Shown: positions 11,182-23,735, numbered from the stretch's first letter. The stretch is 64,000 nt of DNA from Metridium senile (GCA_949775045.1 OX459100.1:10576331-10640330); one strand, 5' to 3'. Numbers and translations: made by a program. Notes: generated from the sequence alone by a model not told the origin.

Positions 11182-11863
11182 TTCGTTGCTAAGCGCTTTT
11201 CCTTTCGACATTGACCCTTGCGTGGCATTTTGGCGATGAAGATGAAGACGAAAAATAAAGGCGAAACCTATACTCGGATTCCACAGGAATCCCGAGTAAT
11301 TATCTATCTTTTCGAGTTGTTTTCAATGCCAATTGCTCTTTTTTCTGAAGCACCGTATTAAATTGAGATAATTGAAAACATAATTGTTTTTGCTTACATT
11401 TACTAGTAAATTGTGCAATCCAAAACGTATTGTCTTAAAGAAGCAAAAATCTATTGAGATCTGATTTTACTATAATCTTTGTGAATCCTATCAACATCCA
11501 GTGGTTAATTAACATCACAAATAAATAGTTTGTAAACACAAGTCTGATGCAGATTAATTTGCAAATTTGTACAAATACAAGTTTAAAAATGTGTTATATG
11601 TCTTCAGCGCCAAACGTCAAAATATAACGGAACATGAATTTTTTTTTTAGATTATCATATTTACTATACTTTTGAAACGGGATTTTATAATAAATATATT
11701 GATTTACATAATTGTATTTTGTTTTAGTAGTTCAGGCTATCTTTTTTACTTTAGTTATTTTTTACTTTATTTTATTTTTGTATTTTTTAATACCTCCAAA
11801 AGTTTCGATAAAGGTATATATCTAAAATGTCCACAAAGTTGTTTCAATATACATATTATTTCA
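11182..11863. other. Non-coding, no feature recognised
   Basis: AT-rich sequence between the foldback element and the transposon with 30-bp inverted ends. The 73-codon frame at 11,672-11,893 is Phe/Tyr-rich and runs into the transposon terminus; I do not regard it as a gene. Confidence 0.45.
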
Positions 11864-11868
11864 CTTTC

Positions 11869-13910
11869 CAGTCCTGATGGTTATCAAATTTGATAACCCT
11901 GATTTGTTATGATATTTGAGAAACCAAACAGTAGAACAGCCAATCAGAACTCGGTTTTAGTAGGTGACGTTACATCTAAGTGAACAACAACAAAGAATCG
12001 AGATGGTACTCTGGTTACCAAGGCAGAAGTATTATTATATTCTTCATGTTAAATGCTATTTATTTCATAGTTGAAGTATTCTTACATCAAATCTTTCAAA
12101 TTTCCATTAATACCTATAGCTATCGGTCATCTTAAAGAACTTTTGTCTAAACTCAAACATAACTCTTCTGTTTTGCATAAAGATCATAAACACTTTTATA
12201 TTTCTATTTGGATCATATATTAATTACATTTTTCTTTATAGAAGAGAATAGCTTAAGCAATTGGAAATACCGGGAAAATATGAAAACATTTGACTGCGAG
12301 TATCAGCTGAAGGTCAACATAATTTTATATAGTAGTGACCTTCGTAAGATTATCATTTTGTATTCAATTTAAAACATATTCGTGTCCGATTCTACAAAGG
12401 TCTTAGACACATGCAAACTGCCAGCTTTCTGAAAGAGAAGCAGAAACACTGGCGATTAGGGACCGTTCATTATTTATGCCAGGGAGGGGGCTGGCAAGAA
12501 TTGGGAGGGGGTCACGATAAATTCAGAGGACTCAAGAGGGGGGTCAGCAGAAACATGGCAGCAAATTTGAGGGGTCATCTAGTTTTTTTGTCAGCATAAT
12601 ATTAATAAAAAAGTTCAGTCAAAGGAAACAATGACTTTCTTTTGTAGAAATCATACTATGTTTGCTTATATTAAGTACAAATAAATGCAATTTTTAATCA
12701 GTATTAAAATTAAATCATAAATCAATAGTATAAGCTCAGTCGCAAATACCTCTGACTGTTCGTATGCCAGCGTAGAATGGTTAGAAATATAAAAATTGCT
12801 CATTGTATCTTGATTGCGACGGCCAGTCAACTATGATTTGGACATTCTCTTTTCTGAAGAAAACGAGGCATCCTGCTTCAAGTTTTTGAATATATTTTCT
12901 GTGATACCAAGGCCTCACCATGAAGATACTGTATCTAAGGGTCTCAATAAATAAATGAAGATAAAATAAGAATTAGTGGGCAAAGAAAAAGAACTCAAAC
13001 ACAATATAGACAATCTTTTCTGTAAGACAAAATTGAAAGATTGGGCTACTGAGCAATATGATTACTCTAAATCTAAATTAAAAGAAGTAGACAAATTAAT
13101 GCAAGATGTAGATGCAAAGTCTGAAGTACTTTCATTGGCAAAAATTAAATTGTCCAAAGTATTAAAGGGGATCAAAAGAAAGGACAAACAGGCAAAGAAA
13201 ATTAAACAGAACAAGAAAAAAGCAGAAAAAAGAAAGGCAAAGCGGCTAGAAAACTCCATATTATTTTTGAAGTCAAAACTTATTAAAGTGGATTCATTAG
13301 ACAAGTTAGATGACTGCATCATAAAGGATATGCTGCAGATTGAACAATTAGAGACACTAAGAAGAGATAGACACCAAAAAGCATTAATTAACTAAGTTAC
13401 TTGAAAATTATAATTGGCATACTGATGCAAGGAAGTGTGTTATAATTAAGCTAACCGAATGGGCTTTGATTGACCAAGAAAAAAAGGCAAAAGAAGAAGA
13501 GGAAGAAGATGAGCTTGAAGAGAAGAAGACAAGGAGGAGCAAGAGGAGGATGGCCTTGAAGAAGAAGAGGATGAGTTTGAGGAAGAAGGAGGATCTTGAG
13601 GAAGAGAGAGGATATTTTAATATTTGTTATAAACCAATTCATTTAATTTTGTTTTTGTTTAAAAGAACTGTTGGTTGTTTATTTAAATAAAAGAATGTTG
13701 ATGGAAACTTGTACTTTTATAATCAATATTTAATATCTAAGGGAAGGAGGGGGGCTATGTAGATTTTCCAACAACCTCTGTAGGGGTCATGAGCTTTTTT
13801 CATTACACTATGTTGGGGCTAGGAAGTTTTATTTTAGTATCGGAATGATGACGTCATAATCCTTTTAGCTTCAATGTTGTGGTTATCAAATTTGATAACC
13901 ATCAGGACTG
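11869..13910. mobile_element. DNA transposon with 30-bp inverted ends and 5-bp target duplication
   Basis: The terminal 30 bp at 11,869-11,898 (CAGTCCTGATGGTTATC...) is the exact reverse complement of 13,881-13,910 (...ATCAGGACTG). The inner 20 bp of each end is itself a palindrome centred on AAATTT. CTTTC flanks both ends (11,864-11,868 and 13,911-13,915) as a candidate target-site duplication. CAG...CTG termini recall hAT elements, but I see no transposase. It carries a G-rich block at 12,470-12,545, another at 13,740-13,830, and a Lys-rich ORF. Confidence 0.82.
12976..13395 (+). CDS. Lys-rich coiled-coil ORF inside a transposon, unknown
   Basis: An open frame of about 140 codons encodes a highly charged, probably coiled-coil protein (KHNIDNLFCKTKLKDWATEQ, then a KKIKQNKKKAEKRKAKR core and LKSKLIKVDSLDKLDDC). 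The first in-frame codon in the open stretch is GTG, not ATG, and an upstream AG at 12,975-12,976 could be a splice acceptor. This is therefore probably an internal or 3' exon, or a remnant. A second frame at 13,466-13,620 is Glu/Lys/Arg-rich and may be decayed continuation. No family is recognised. Its position inside the inverted-end element suggests it is transposon cargo or a captured exon. Confidence 0.35.
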   Translation: MGKEKELKHNIDNLFCKTKLKDWATEQYDYSKSKLKEVDKLMQDVDAKSEVLSLAKIKLSKVLKGIKRKDKQAKKIKQNKKKAEKRKAKRLENSILFLKSKLIKVDSLDKLDDCIIKDMLQIEQLETLRRDRHQKALIN

Positions 13911-13994
13911 CTTTCGTAATAACAATGTTTCATTAAACCGAAACATCACTGGCTATAACAATTACAATTTCGCTCCAAAACAACCACCCCAGAA

Positions 13995-14005
13995 CCAATA
14001 AAAGG
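13995..14005 (+). promoter_or_regulatory. Possible CCAAT/TATA-like site upstream of the SRCR gene
   Basis: CCAATAAAAGG lies about 110 bp upstream of the SRCR start codon. The match is weak and position is the main support. Confidence 0.25.
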
Positions 14006-14115
14006 CAGTCGTTATGCCCTCTACATCTTCATAATCAAATCACCATTGCAGAAGACGGATGTATCGAGATTTGCTTTTCAGATGAAGGAGCGCTCTACAG
14101 TACAGAACTAGCGAA

Positions 14116-17100
14116 ATGAATAGTGGAATATTCCTTGGTCTTTTCGTAACCCTTTGGGCTTTGTTAGCTCTTACTGGTGAGTATAAAACCTTTATAATTT
14201 GATTGGTAATATACTAGTCAAATATTGACTAATTAGAGCGGTATGACTATGAAAATCGCACGGCATAATCCCCATTCAATGCCTTACAAGGCACGTCAAA
14301 AACTACTAGAAAAAATCACGGTCACGGTCACGGCAAGGCACACACATGACACTTAACTTTTCAAAGTTATAGAAAACCTGCTCTAAATAAATCAGTCACA
14401 AAACAAGTGTCATGTCGATTATTTGAATGCAACTTATAGTGCATTGTCCATTATAATAAAAAAATCATAACAAAAAAGTAGAGCAAAATTTGTGATAATA
14501 AATTTGAATTTTAAATAAAATTTATGATAAATATAAATTTAAACCTGTTGAAAATATAGTTTTACAAGAAGATGTTTTGAAGATTAGAATAGCTAGTTAC
14601 AAATAGTAGGGATATACATGCGATGTTTTATTGTACATCCTACACAATTATTAAGCATAAGCTTGAAAATGGTGTCGGACGTACACCGAAACGTCACATT
14701 TATATCCCGACTATTCAAAAAATATAGTTGGAAATGTTTATTTAATTATTTACATTTGAAATTTGGTTATTTAGAATATACCCAAAACGTTTTGCAATAC
14801 AATTCAAACATAAAACAAAATGACAAAGTAATTAATTAAGAACATCATGGATCAAAGATTTAGATAGCATCAAAATAGTATTTTAAAATCTAGAGTTATA
14901 TAGAAAAATATGCTTAACTACGAACTGCATTTATTAAAAGATTGTAAAGGATTTGGTGACTGAAATATCCTGATAAAAATCAAACAAATTAAATGACAAA
15001 AACTATACTGCAAATTCTTTTTTATATATGTAATCGTCAATTTGATATACAACAATGAAATAATAGTTTTAAAAAGGGAGTATATCATATTATGATTGAT
15101 TTAAAGATGAAGGGTCGTTACATTTGTTAATATCATGAAAACAAAATATTAGTTAAAGAGATATCCAGATCAAATAAATTGAAAAAATAGAAAATTATTC
15201 ACTTTTGTTTCAAAGTAATATGTCTACTAGTAATTATCACAGGGGATTTTACTGTGTTAAAACAGATTAAAAATATTATAAAACAGTATATACTAAACAA
15301 TAACAAAACGTGAAAAATATATTGATTTTAATTAGCTTAGATAATAAACTTATTCAAGAAAACAAGTCAACTTAACATATTCATTGTACGTCATAAAATT
15401 AACTTAAAATCGATATTTGATTATATTTTCATTTGAATGTTACAAGGTTTTTAAATATCGATTGTCAAACATTAGTGAGAATTACTAAAAATGAGTTAAA
15501 CCGATTGAATAGAAATGCGACTTTTACCTTTGTTTATCATAAATGCTCTAATCTTCTTATCTAAATCTTTTGTTTATTTTTCTTTTAAGATGCCCAAAAT
15601 ATACAACTTGAACCTGGTACAGTAGGTTCAGGTGTTTCTGGTATTGTACGAGTCCTTCACAATAAGCAATGGGGAACAGTGTGTCATTGGCACTTCGATA
15701 TAAAGGACGCCGGGGTTGCATGTCGACAACTTGGTTTTACCAAAGCTGTAGGATATTGGACGTTTGGACTAGGGTCAGGTAAAGTCTGGCTGTACGACAT
15801 GCAATGTAAGGGAACAGAGACCTCGCTACAGAGCTGTACTCACAATGGATGGGGAAAGGTTGACTCTTACTGCAACAGTCACATAGCCGATGTTGGTGTC
15901 GTGTGTTCTGGTTACACAGGTAATTTTCAAAACCATTTCTGTAAGCTTTTCACCAAATGAGACATATCTGTATTGAATTGCATCAAGCAATATTCAATAT
16001 GTAGCTTTTGGTACTTTATTGTGCGACAGTTGATATCTAAGGACAAAATTAAAATACCATTCTATTATACTAACTATGGTTGATATAGTAAAGATGGTGA
16101 AAATTCAAAGTTAAAATTCAAAATTTGCTATAATATTGGAAAGCTTTTATTTTCTGCCAAAAATTCCGCGTAATATATTTAGTTATTTGGTTTTTGTTTA
16201 AAAAAAAAAAAATACGCAAATGACAATTTTATTTAAGTTAAACACTGATATGTTTACAGGTCCACCTCAAGATAACATACAACTTGAACCTGGTACAACG
16301 GGTTTAGGTGTTGCTGGTATTGTACGAGTCTACCACAATAACCAATGGGGAACAGTGTGTCATAATAGCTGGGATATGACCGAATCCAAGGTTGCATGTC
16401 GACAACTTGGTTTCAACAAAGCTATAGGAGCTGCGTACAATAGACGAGGATCGGGTAACGTCTGGCTGTCCAAAGTGCAATGTAAGGGCTCAGAGACCTC
16501 ACTACACAGCTGTACTCACAATGGATGGGGAAATGTTGCCTTTGGCTGCTACAGTCACAAATACGATGTTGGTGCTGTGTGTTCTGGTTACAGAGGTGAG
16601 TAGCCTAATACAGAATATATTTTCTGAATCATTGAAAACTAGAATTATATATTTTTTTTCTGAAAAGGAACACCAAAGTTGCATTTTGAAAATAGAAGTT
16701 CAGAAATAAAAAAGTTTTCTAAATCATTTTATAAACCCGAATTTTTTGTTTGTTTGCAGTACGTCTTTCTGGAGGAGTAAACGAGGGCCGAAATGCAAAT
16801 CCTATCGAGGGTCGTGTGGAAGTGATGTGCTCAGGTTTATGGGGTACAATCTGTAACGATGGCTGGGGAATGAAAGAATCCAATGTTCTATGCATGATGC
16901 TTGGCCATGAGAAAGCAGTAAAAATCAAGCACTTTAATCCTGCTCCATCATCTCGTAAAATGTGGCTTCGCGATGTTTCTTGTAAGGGCTACGAGACCAG
17001 CATCGAGGAATGTAGACATCCAAGTTTTGGGGACTATAAAACAGCTTGTCAGAATGCAACAGGAAAGGAGGTTGGTGTTATCTGTAAACCAAAAGGTATG

Positions 17101-18209
17101 TACTTGTCCTTGTTGATTTTTGTCGTCAAAATAATTTTCTTCCTCTTTTTCTTTTTATTCTTTATTCTTTGCGAACAATTTGCATCGGTAGCTTATTAGA
17201 TTTATAGATCGATAGTAAGAATGCTGTCACATTGAAAAACAACATTACTAATTTCGTAAATAAAAGGAATAACAAAAGAAAGAGTTAAGCTTGAATGATC
17301 TTCTTTTGTCTTTTTATTAATTCCTTTTACACTAAATTACTAAAGTAAGGACAACGTTCTTGCAATTAGGAATACGTGTTCAATAACTGTTTTGAATATG
17401 TTTGCAACATAAATCAATTGTGGTTTTACAGGTCATTCAGTTGTCAAAGTGAATTTGAGGCCAACAAAGGGAAACCATAGTGCTCGAGGTCGAGTAGAAG
17501 TAGAATACCACGGAATTGTAAGGTCAATTTGTGCTGATAACTGGGATATCAACGATGCCAATGTCATATGTAAGATGAACAAATATTCAGCAGCTGCATT
17601 GGCCACCAAAGTATACGTAGCCAAGGGAAACAGTGACAGAGTATGGTTATCTGACGTAAACTGTAATGGGACTGAAAGTAAGATAGAAGACTGCAGAAAT
17701 GTTCACTGGAATTGGGAGAACAAACCCTGTCGATCAAGTAATCTTCGTGCTGGAGTCATTTGTATAGAAAGTAAGAAACCTTTAAGGAGGGCTTGTCTGT
17801 AAAACAATTGCTATTTTAAATGAGATGGTAGCCTTAGCTAAATAGAAAATCAGCTTAGTGTGTAGGATCATAAAACCCGTTAATATTTCCTATTTCAGAA
17901 ACTAGAAAGGCTCTATTCTCTACTTTCACATAACAATAATGCCTTCTGTATTTTTTTGGTGGGAATTATTGTAAATCAAATTTGTTTGAATTGAAATCAA
18001 ATTTGTTTGAATGGAAATCAAATTTGTTTGAATCGAAATCAAATTTGTTTGATTTGAAATCAAATTTAATTGATTGTGAATTCAAATGAGTTTTGAATGA
18101 GATTCTTTATTGGCGAATAGTCAATCTAAATTAATGGGTAAACTTTCCCAACTGTTGTTCAATAATGCATTCAAACTAAAAAAAATCTTATTTTTCTCCA
18201 GCCGTATAA
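14116..18209 (+). CDS. Secreted protein with four SRCR domains, 6 exons, 469 aa
   Basis: Exons: 14116-14176, 15590-15919, 16260-16595, 16760-17095, 17432-17770, 18202-18209; all introns GT-AG and all phase 1. Exon 1 encodes a signal peptide (MNSGIFLGLFVTLWALLALT). Exons 2-5 each encode one scavenger receptor cysteine-rich domain. Domains 1 and 2 share IQLEPGT, WGTVC, VACRQLGF, CKGxETSL, CTHNGWG and VGxVCSGY; domains 3 and 4 are more divergent (LWGTICNDGWG; IVRSICADNWD). The cysteine pattern is group A (one exon per domain, no C1/C4 pair). The last exon adds only Thr-Val and the stop. There is no transmembrane segment, so it is probably secreted. SRCR proteins commonly bind microbial or extracellular ligands; an immune role here is inference. 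Intron 1 (1.4 kb) is AT-rich and featureless. Confidence 0.9.
17965..18075. repeat. 21-bp tandem repeat in the last SRCR intron
   Basis: GAAATCAAATTTGTTTGAAT-type units repeated about five times, each including an ATCAAATTTG-like near-palindrome. Confidence 0.85.
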
Positions 18210-19800
18210 GTGAAAAAGGAGGACCTGCGCACTGGTTAGGATAGTTATTGCTGATCAAGACAATATCAAGATCTCAGGCGCCTCGGGCATAAATGCTTAC
18301 CCAAGTTGGAAATATGAATCTCATTGTTCATGAATGCTGTTTATTTATTAAGATTAGAGGACAAAATAGGCAAGACATTACAATAATACCCACTTATGTT
18401 GATTTTCTGTTCAGTAGGTTACACAAAAGATGCTATAGAATAAACGGCAAAATATATGTTCTAAAATTAAAGTAGGAAGCTAAATTCTAAGATTTACTAA
18501 AAAAAAAAAAGAAAAAAAAAAAACCAGGTTAATGGCATGCAATATTTGTTTGCACGCACAAATTTAGTTTATGTCAATCCAACAGTTGTGTATTAAAGTA
18601 AAAACTATAATAAATGATCATGAATGAATCATCTCGTGTGTTTTTTAGTTTTTTTTTAATTTTTTCGCACGTTTTGTTATAAAAGATATTTCAACTTTGA
18701 TATAGATTTTTTTCCATTAAAGAGCCCAAAATTTCCTTTTTGACAGAAAATGCCTTTTATATAATGCTAATTCTTTGTTGTATTTCACAAAGGATGTGCA
18801 ATTGTTGATTAACTCAAGCACATTAAGGCCTGGGACAGTAGGAAATATCATAAAACGAAAGATTTTAGATTATTTCATATAAACATTACAAAAGGCAACA
18901 GAACGTTTAAATAACCTTGGTTGGATCTTTCTGTGTTGTTTTTCGGTGGAGCCACTGGTCGCCTGGTGGGTCACGTGACACTTATCTGGCAAGTAAGTAC
19001 TTAAAGTTATTTTTATTCCCGAGTAATTTTCAAAAGTGTCTTGTCTCGTTGTAAAAGTAAACTGCTTTAAGGGGTTGTTAAGAAAAATAGGTTACGTGAC
19101 TTCATAAATGCCCAATGCATTTATCACGTTACCTAAAAATGAAATTTCGTGAGATAAGACAGAATCATATAATTATATATTATGGAGAATAATTTTTTTT
19201 TTTGCGAAAAGTTCGTCAGGAAACATTGAAACAGTTTAAGTTATTTTTAGTTTTTAGCCGAATACTCCTCTCGCTATCCCAGGCGTATACATTTGGAGGA
19301 CCTCGGAGTCCTATTTTCCAGTTTTTCCTGTGGTGAAGTTTATAAAGAAGTCGTTTGTTTCGCCACTTTTGAAGCTTTTTAATTTTAGAACTTGAAATTA
19401 ATTTACAAAAATAAAACAGACCACTTTATCACGATAGTAGAAATGGCTGTTCAGTTGTGTTCAGCATAAAGATAAATGTTTGGAAAAAAGGGTTTGAATC
19501 ATCGCACAGAATTCTATTGTCTTTTTGGACATTTACTCAAGGCTCGCAAATTATGCAAAGTAGGCATAATTCGAATAAATTATCGACATTGATAGTTCTG
19601 ATTGGTTGTCTGAACGTCTCTCATGGGAATGTCACTGCTAAAGTTTGGAACGGTTGACAAAAGGATCATTTCACTTGTCCGACTTAAGCCGAGTTATTAA
19701 CGAGAACAAAGGGAGTAGGATTACTTAATTAGAGTTTTTACAAATCGCAGCTTAACTTATTATACCGCATAACTTAAAGTCAGCCGCAAGAGCCTTAGAT
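18210..19800. other. 3' flank of the SRCR gene, nothing recognised
   Basis: AT-rich with poly(A) runs around 18,499-18,523. No coding exon with plausible splice sites, RNA gene or clear mobile element was found. Confidence 0.45.
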
Positions 19801-19801
19801 A

Positions 19802-20095
19802 ATGAGCTCAAATATTGAGCTTAAAAAAGAGAGTCTTATTAAAAAGTTTTTTTGTAGAAGTAAAGGGTGCAAAATGTTGCTTGGATTACAATGTTTATTT
19901 TGCACCCCCTACCTAAGTTTAACCTGTTATAAAAACCTACAAATTACAGTTGGAATATTGGCTCCCCACAAAAAATGCCGATTTTTGACAAATTTGAGCT
20001 CAAAAAAGAGAAGCTTAGTTATTGACATTATTAAACATTTGATAGTGCAAACGTTTAGTCAACATTTCATCTTTGATTTGCACCCCCTACCTAAC
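19802..20095. repeat. Degenerate tandem duplication, about 180 bp
   Basis: Two diverged copies carry GAGCTCAAA followed by AAAAAGAGAG/AAGCTTA, and each ends in a TTTGCACCCCCTACCTAA-type motif (near 19,897 and 20,076). Non-coding. Confidence 0.6.
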
Positions 20096-20499
20096 TGAGA
20101 TCACCTTTTAAAAACTTTTAAAATTAAAATGTACTTTATTACACGAAGTTGAGCAGTTTTGGCCTGTTTTCTTTGTAAGTTACCTCATTAAATACGCTTC
20201 GCCTGATTGAACTTCGCGCTCAAACAGCAGAAAAGACCCGGATGTGTCCGGGCATTCTGTGCGATGTGTGGTTGGCAAGGTTTTGGGGGTAATTATGACG
20301 GTTAAAAATTCGCCTTTTTGCGCAACATTTTGGATTTTTATGGTTGAAATAAGCCAACTAGCAATTGATTTCAGAATATTAATTACCAAGACCCTGTAAG
20401 CAGGGTCAACTGGGATACCTGGATTGGTAGTGGATCCTAAGGTTCTCGATAGGAGCTACTGCAGTATACGGCTCGTACGGCTACTGCACAACGGCTCGT

Positions 20500-20606
20500 T
20501 GTGAAATACATTTTTAGCTGCCGTCAATCAAGGATTTAAAAGGTACCGACTAATTAGTTTTGATTGACGGCAGCTAAAAACGTGTTTCACAATAAGCCGT
20601 GGGAAT
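20500..20606. mobile_element. Short hairpin element
   Basis: TTTTTAGCTGCCGTCAATCA at about 20,510-20,530 is mirrored by TGATTGACGGCAGCTAAAAA at about 20,561-20,581, extended by GTGAAATAC/GTGTTTCAC. It lies just left of the second half of the importin-4 pseudogene block. Confidence 0.75.
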
Positions 20607-20639
20607 GTCTGAGTTCGCAGAAAGTGGAAAACCGCAGTA

Positions 20640-22570
20640 ATCGCCAAAATTCAGCAGAAACAAGAACTAATGAACATAAACCTTTCCCGAATTTACTTCA
20701 ATGATAACAAAACAATGGTTTCAAGTCGAGGTGGTCTTGATAAATAAAATAATCAAGTTCTAGGAACTTTTGTCTTGTTATCATAATGGTCTATTCAATT
20801 CCTCACGAGTCCTAGTCGAATGCATTCCTCAGCGAGTGGAAAAAAAATTGAATGCGACAGACTTCTATTGTTCCCATTGCTTGGTCAGTATAAATATGAA
20901 GTTATTGAGGGTTATAAGATTTGGCTTGCTGAAATTCGTACTTTCAAGTCGGTGTAGTGAATGTCAAAGTTGAAATAAAATGATGTTAGCAAATGGGAAT
21001 TAAGATTAATATTCTCTTATAGTATGTAAACTTGTGTGTACAGCGTCAGCTTTGTGTGAAAACATTTGGGAGCTAATCAATATGAAACTGAAACATAGTC
21101 AAAACTACCAGTTATGAGCCTTGAGCCTTGAGTTCCACCATCCTTTATATCATAAGATTGTTTTTTATTTTATATATCGAATACAGTGTGGATGGATGGT
21201 TGGATAGTTATTAATTAGGCTAATTACACTGGTTGGCTGACAAACACAACAGACAAACAAACAAGCAATTAACAACTAAGGAAGCAGACAAACAAGCAGA
21301 CAAACAAACAAGCAGATAGGCAAACAAGCATGAAAGCAAGTAAACAAACAAGAAAAAAAACAGGCAAGCAAACACTTGGACAATCAAGCAAACAAACAAA
21401 CAAGCAATTCACAACCAAAGAAGCAAAAAAACAAGCAGACAAACAAACACGCAAACAAACAAGCAAACGAAAGACATCTTTCGCAAAGTGCAGATCAGAA
21501 ATCAGATAGGAGTTAAAACATTAAAACAATATGTATGTACGTGTATACCTTCAAGTTTAGTGTCTTTCAGTAGCACTTGTCATCTTTTTAGTAGCATTTC
21601 CTCTGTACTGAAATACTAGTCAATCGCCCTATCGAAGTCGGCGTCGAATAACCGTTCCATCCGCTCTAGAATGGAGCCCGTTTTGGTTTCTTTGTCTGCC
21701 ACAGGTAATTTGACTCAGTGATTTCAGTCTGATGCTTTTGCCTTGTCTCTTAAATAGACTGATAACTCACATTTCAGCTTAGCTATAAATTTGTAAGGAC
21801 ATTGTCGTGGTTTTATATTTTAGCGCCATTTTGAATGATTACCACAGGGGCCCCGCAATTGACTTTACACAGTGAACCGAGATCGCTCTCTTGAAGCCAT
21901 TGTTGATATTTGATAAACGATTTTAAATTTACAGCGGAGACTAACTTTGAGGAAATTTTTAACCTAAGAAAGTTTCGTTTTACTGCAGTTTTTGTCATTA
22001 ATAGTTACTGTCTTTTGGGTTCCTGTGTAAAGTCAAATGTGGGGTCCCTGTGGTGCCTTGAATAGGGCATACAATTTAGCCTAATTTGTCTTAAATAGGG
22101 TCGCACTTTCTAAATTTACTATGTCTTACACAGGGTGTCAATATGTGTCAACAATGGGATATTGACATCTCTACGGGACCACTACCTGGCTATGTTAACA
22201 TCTCATTCATGAATATAAACCCATTCAATATTGTCCATGAAATGGTGTTAGATTAGTTTTGGATAGGGTCTACTTTTTACCAATTTGTCTTGAATAGGGT
22301 ACGTATTTTTAGGATTCTGTGTCTTAAATAGGGTCAGGGTTTAGAGGTACCAGCGGAACGTCCCAGTCAGAAACCGGGTCAATCCCCCCAACCCCTTCCC
22401 CCGCCCCCAACCCGGGAGGCACTGTCACCTTCTTTTAGATACTTTTTTAAATTGTTGACTAGCATTTTCAGCCCCCCCTCTATGCTACAAAAGTGGTCTA
22501 TTTCCTTATGATTATTATTATCATTTCATACCCTAATAAGTTCTACAATTTGAGGGAAGTATGGAATATT
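20640..22570 (-). pseudogene. Decayed copy of importin-4 exons 11 and 9 with introns
   Basis: Homology to 56,165-57,060 and again to 57,700-57,850 of the importin-4 gene. The exon 11 copy retains only its 3' half (20,845-20,807) and lost the acceptor by deletion. The exon 9 copy keeps its 3' part (about 22,566-22,532, PYFPQIVELIR with its GT donor). Exon 10 is absent. With 6,515-7,904 this forms one block that is contiguous in the true gene and is split here by 12.7 kb. Confidence 0.82.
21240..21478. repeat. CAAA/CAGA-rich minisatellite
   Basis: Imperfect ACAAACAAGCAGACAA repeats, orthologous to 56,740-57,055 in the importin-4 intron. The Cys/Leu/Val-rich minus-strand frames are repeat artefacts. 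Confidence 0.85.
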
Positions 22571-23337
22571 AAAAAATTCAGGAATATTTAATGAGACATT
22601 TTCAAAAGAAATCATGACCATGACGAGTGTTCTTGGTAAAATTTTGGTAAAATATGAAAGAGCTAACCTAGACATTTCACCCAAATACAATAGCCGTGGG
22701 TTACTGGGCCCGACCGAAGGGCAAGATCTTTGAAAGACTTGAACACGATCCTCTGCGTTAAAGGCTGCTTTAAATCTAGCAAAGATGGTAGGTTATTATT
22801 TTGCACTCATCCATCCATTCATTCGGTCAACTATCTAACTGTTCACTCATTTATCTATTCATTCTATAATAAGTCCATTCTCGTACCCAGACCCTTCTCA
22901 GCTTTCTAACAAAAGGTCGTAGGCTCTGGGAAACCCTATAATTTCAAGTGATCTGATCGGCTGAGTGGAATAACAATAGCAATGGTTTAACTAGGCACAT
23001 CCACAGGTAGCCCAAGCTCACTATTTATAAGAGAATAGAAGGCGACTTTTGAAACCTTCGATGTTCAACTAAATATTAATACAATTCAATAAAAATGTTC
23101 AGTGTCATTTTCAGTTATTATTTATAATTAAGTGTCTGTGAAGATTTCAAGCAATTTCAAGCGATTTGTGCTGGGAAGGTTGCAGCTTCGGAGAGCCTAA
23201 AACACCTCAGCTCTTTTAAGGCTTGGCTTGAATTATTAAGGAATTGCTCTCGGATGATTGACTTTTTAAACATATCTTGCCAATTTACAATGAATCGTCA
23301 TGAAACTTGGCCAGTGAATGTCTTTTGTAAATTGAAG
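22571..23337. other. Non-coding, no clear feature
   Basis: AT-rich with short CATT/CATC tetranucleotide tracts near 22,805-22,865. No gene seen. Confidence 0.4.
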
Positions 23338-23735
23338 AAATTATAGAACTTTGGTTGCCATGGAAACTGAGTCACGTGACTGCTAGGTCGCCATCTTGGA
23401 TTTTAAATGAGCCGCTTGAGTACCTACTGAAATACCTTCAAAAGTCATGAAAACTTGCATAAATATTGATATATATAATATCTATATAGATCTAAGTGGA
23501 TATCCTGGTAATTATTTTTACTTAATTTTTTTATAATTTTTTTTATGTTTTGAAAAAATTATAAAAAATTAAATAAAATTATTTTCCAAGATATCCACTT
23601 AGATCTATATAAATGTTATAAATATCAATATTTATGCGCGTTTTCACGACTTTTCGAGGTGTTTCAGTAGGTACTCAAGCGGCTCGTTAAATAACATTCA
23701 AAATGGCGGCCACGTGACTTGGTTTCTATGGCAAC
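23338..23735. mobile_element. 400-bp palindromic foldback element
   Basis: The arms include GAGCCGCTTGAGTACCTACT and its reverse complement, and GATCTAAGTGGATATC with GATATCCACTTAGATC, around a central AT-rich loop near 23,545. The outer ends carry GTTGCCATGGAAAC and GTTTCTATGGCAAC. Confidence 0.82.
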
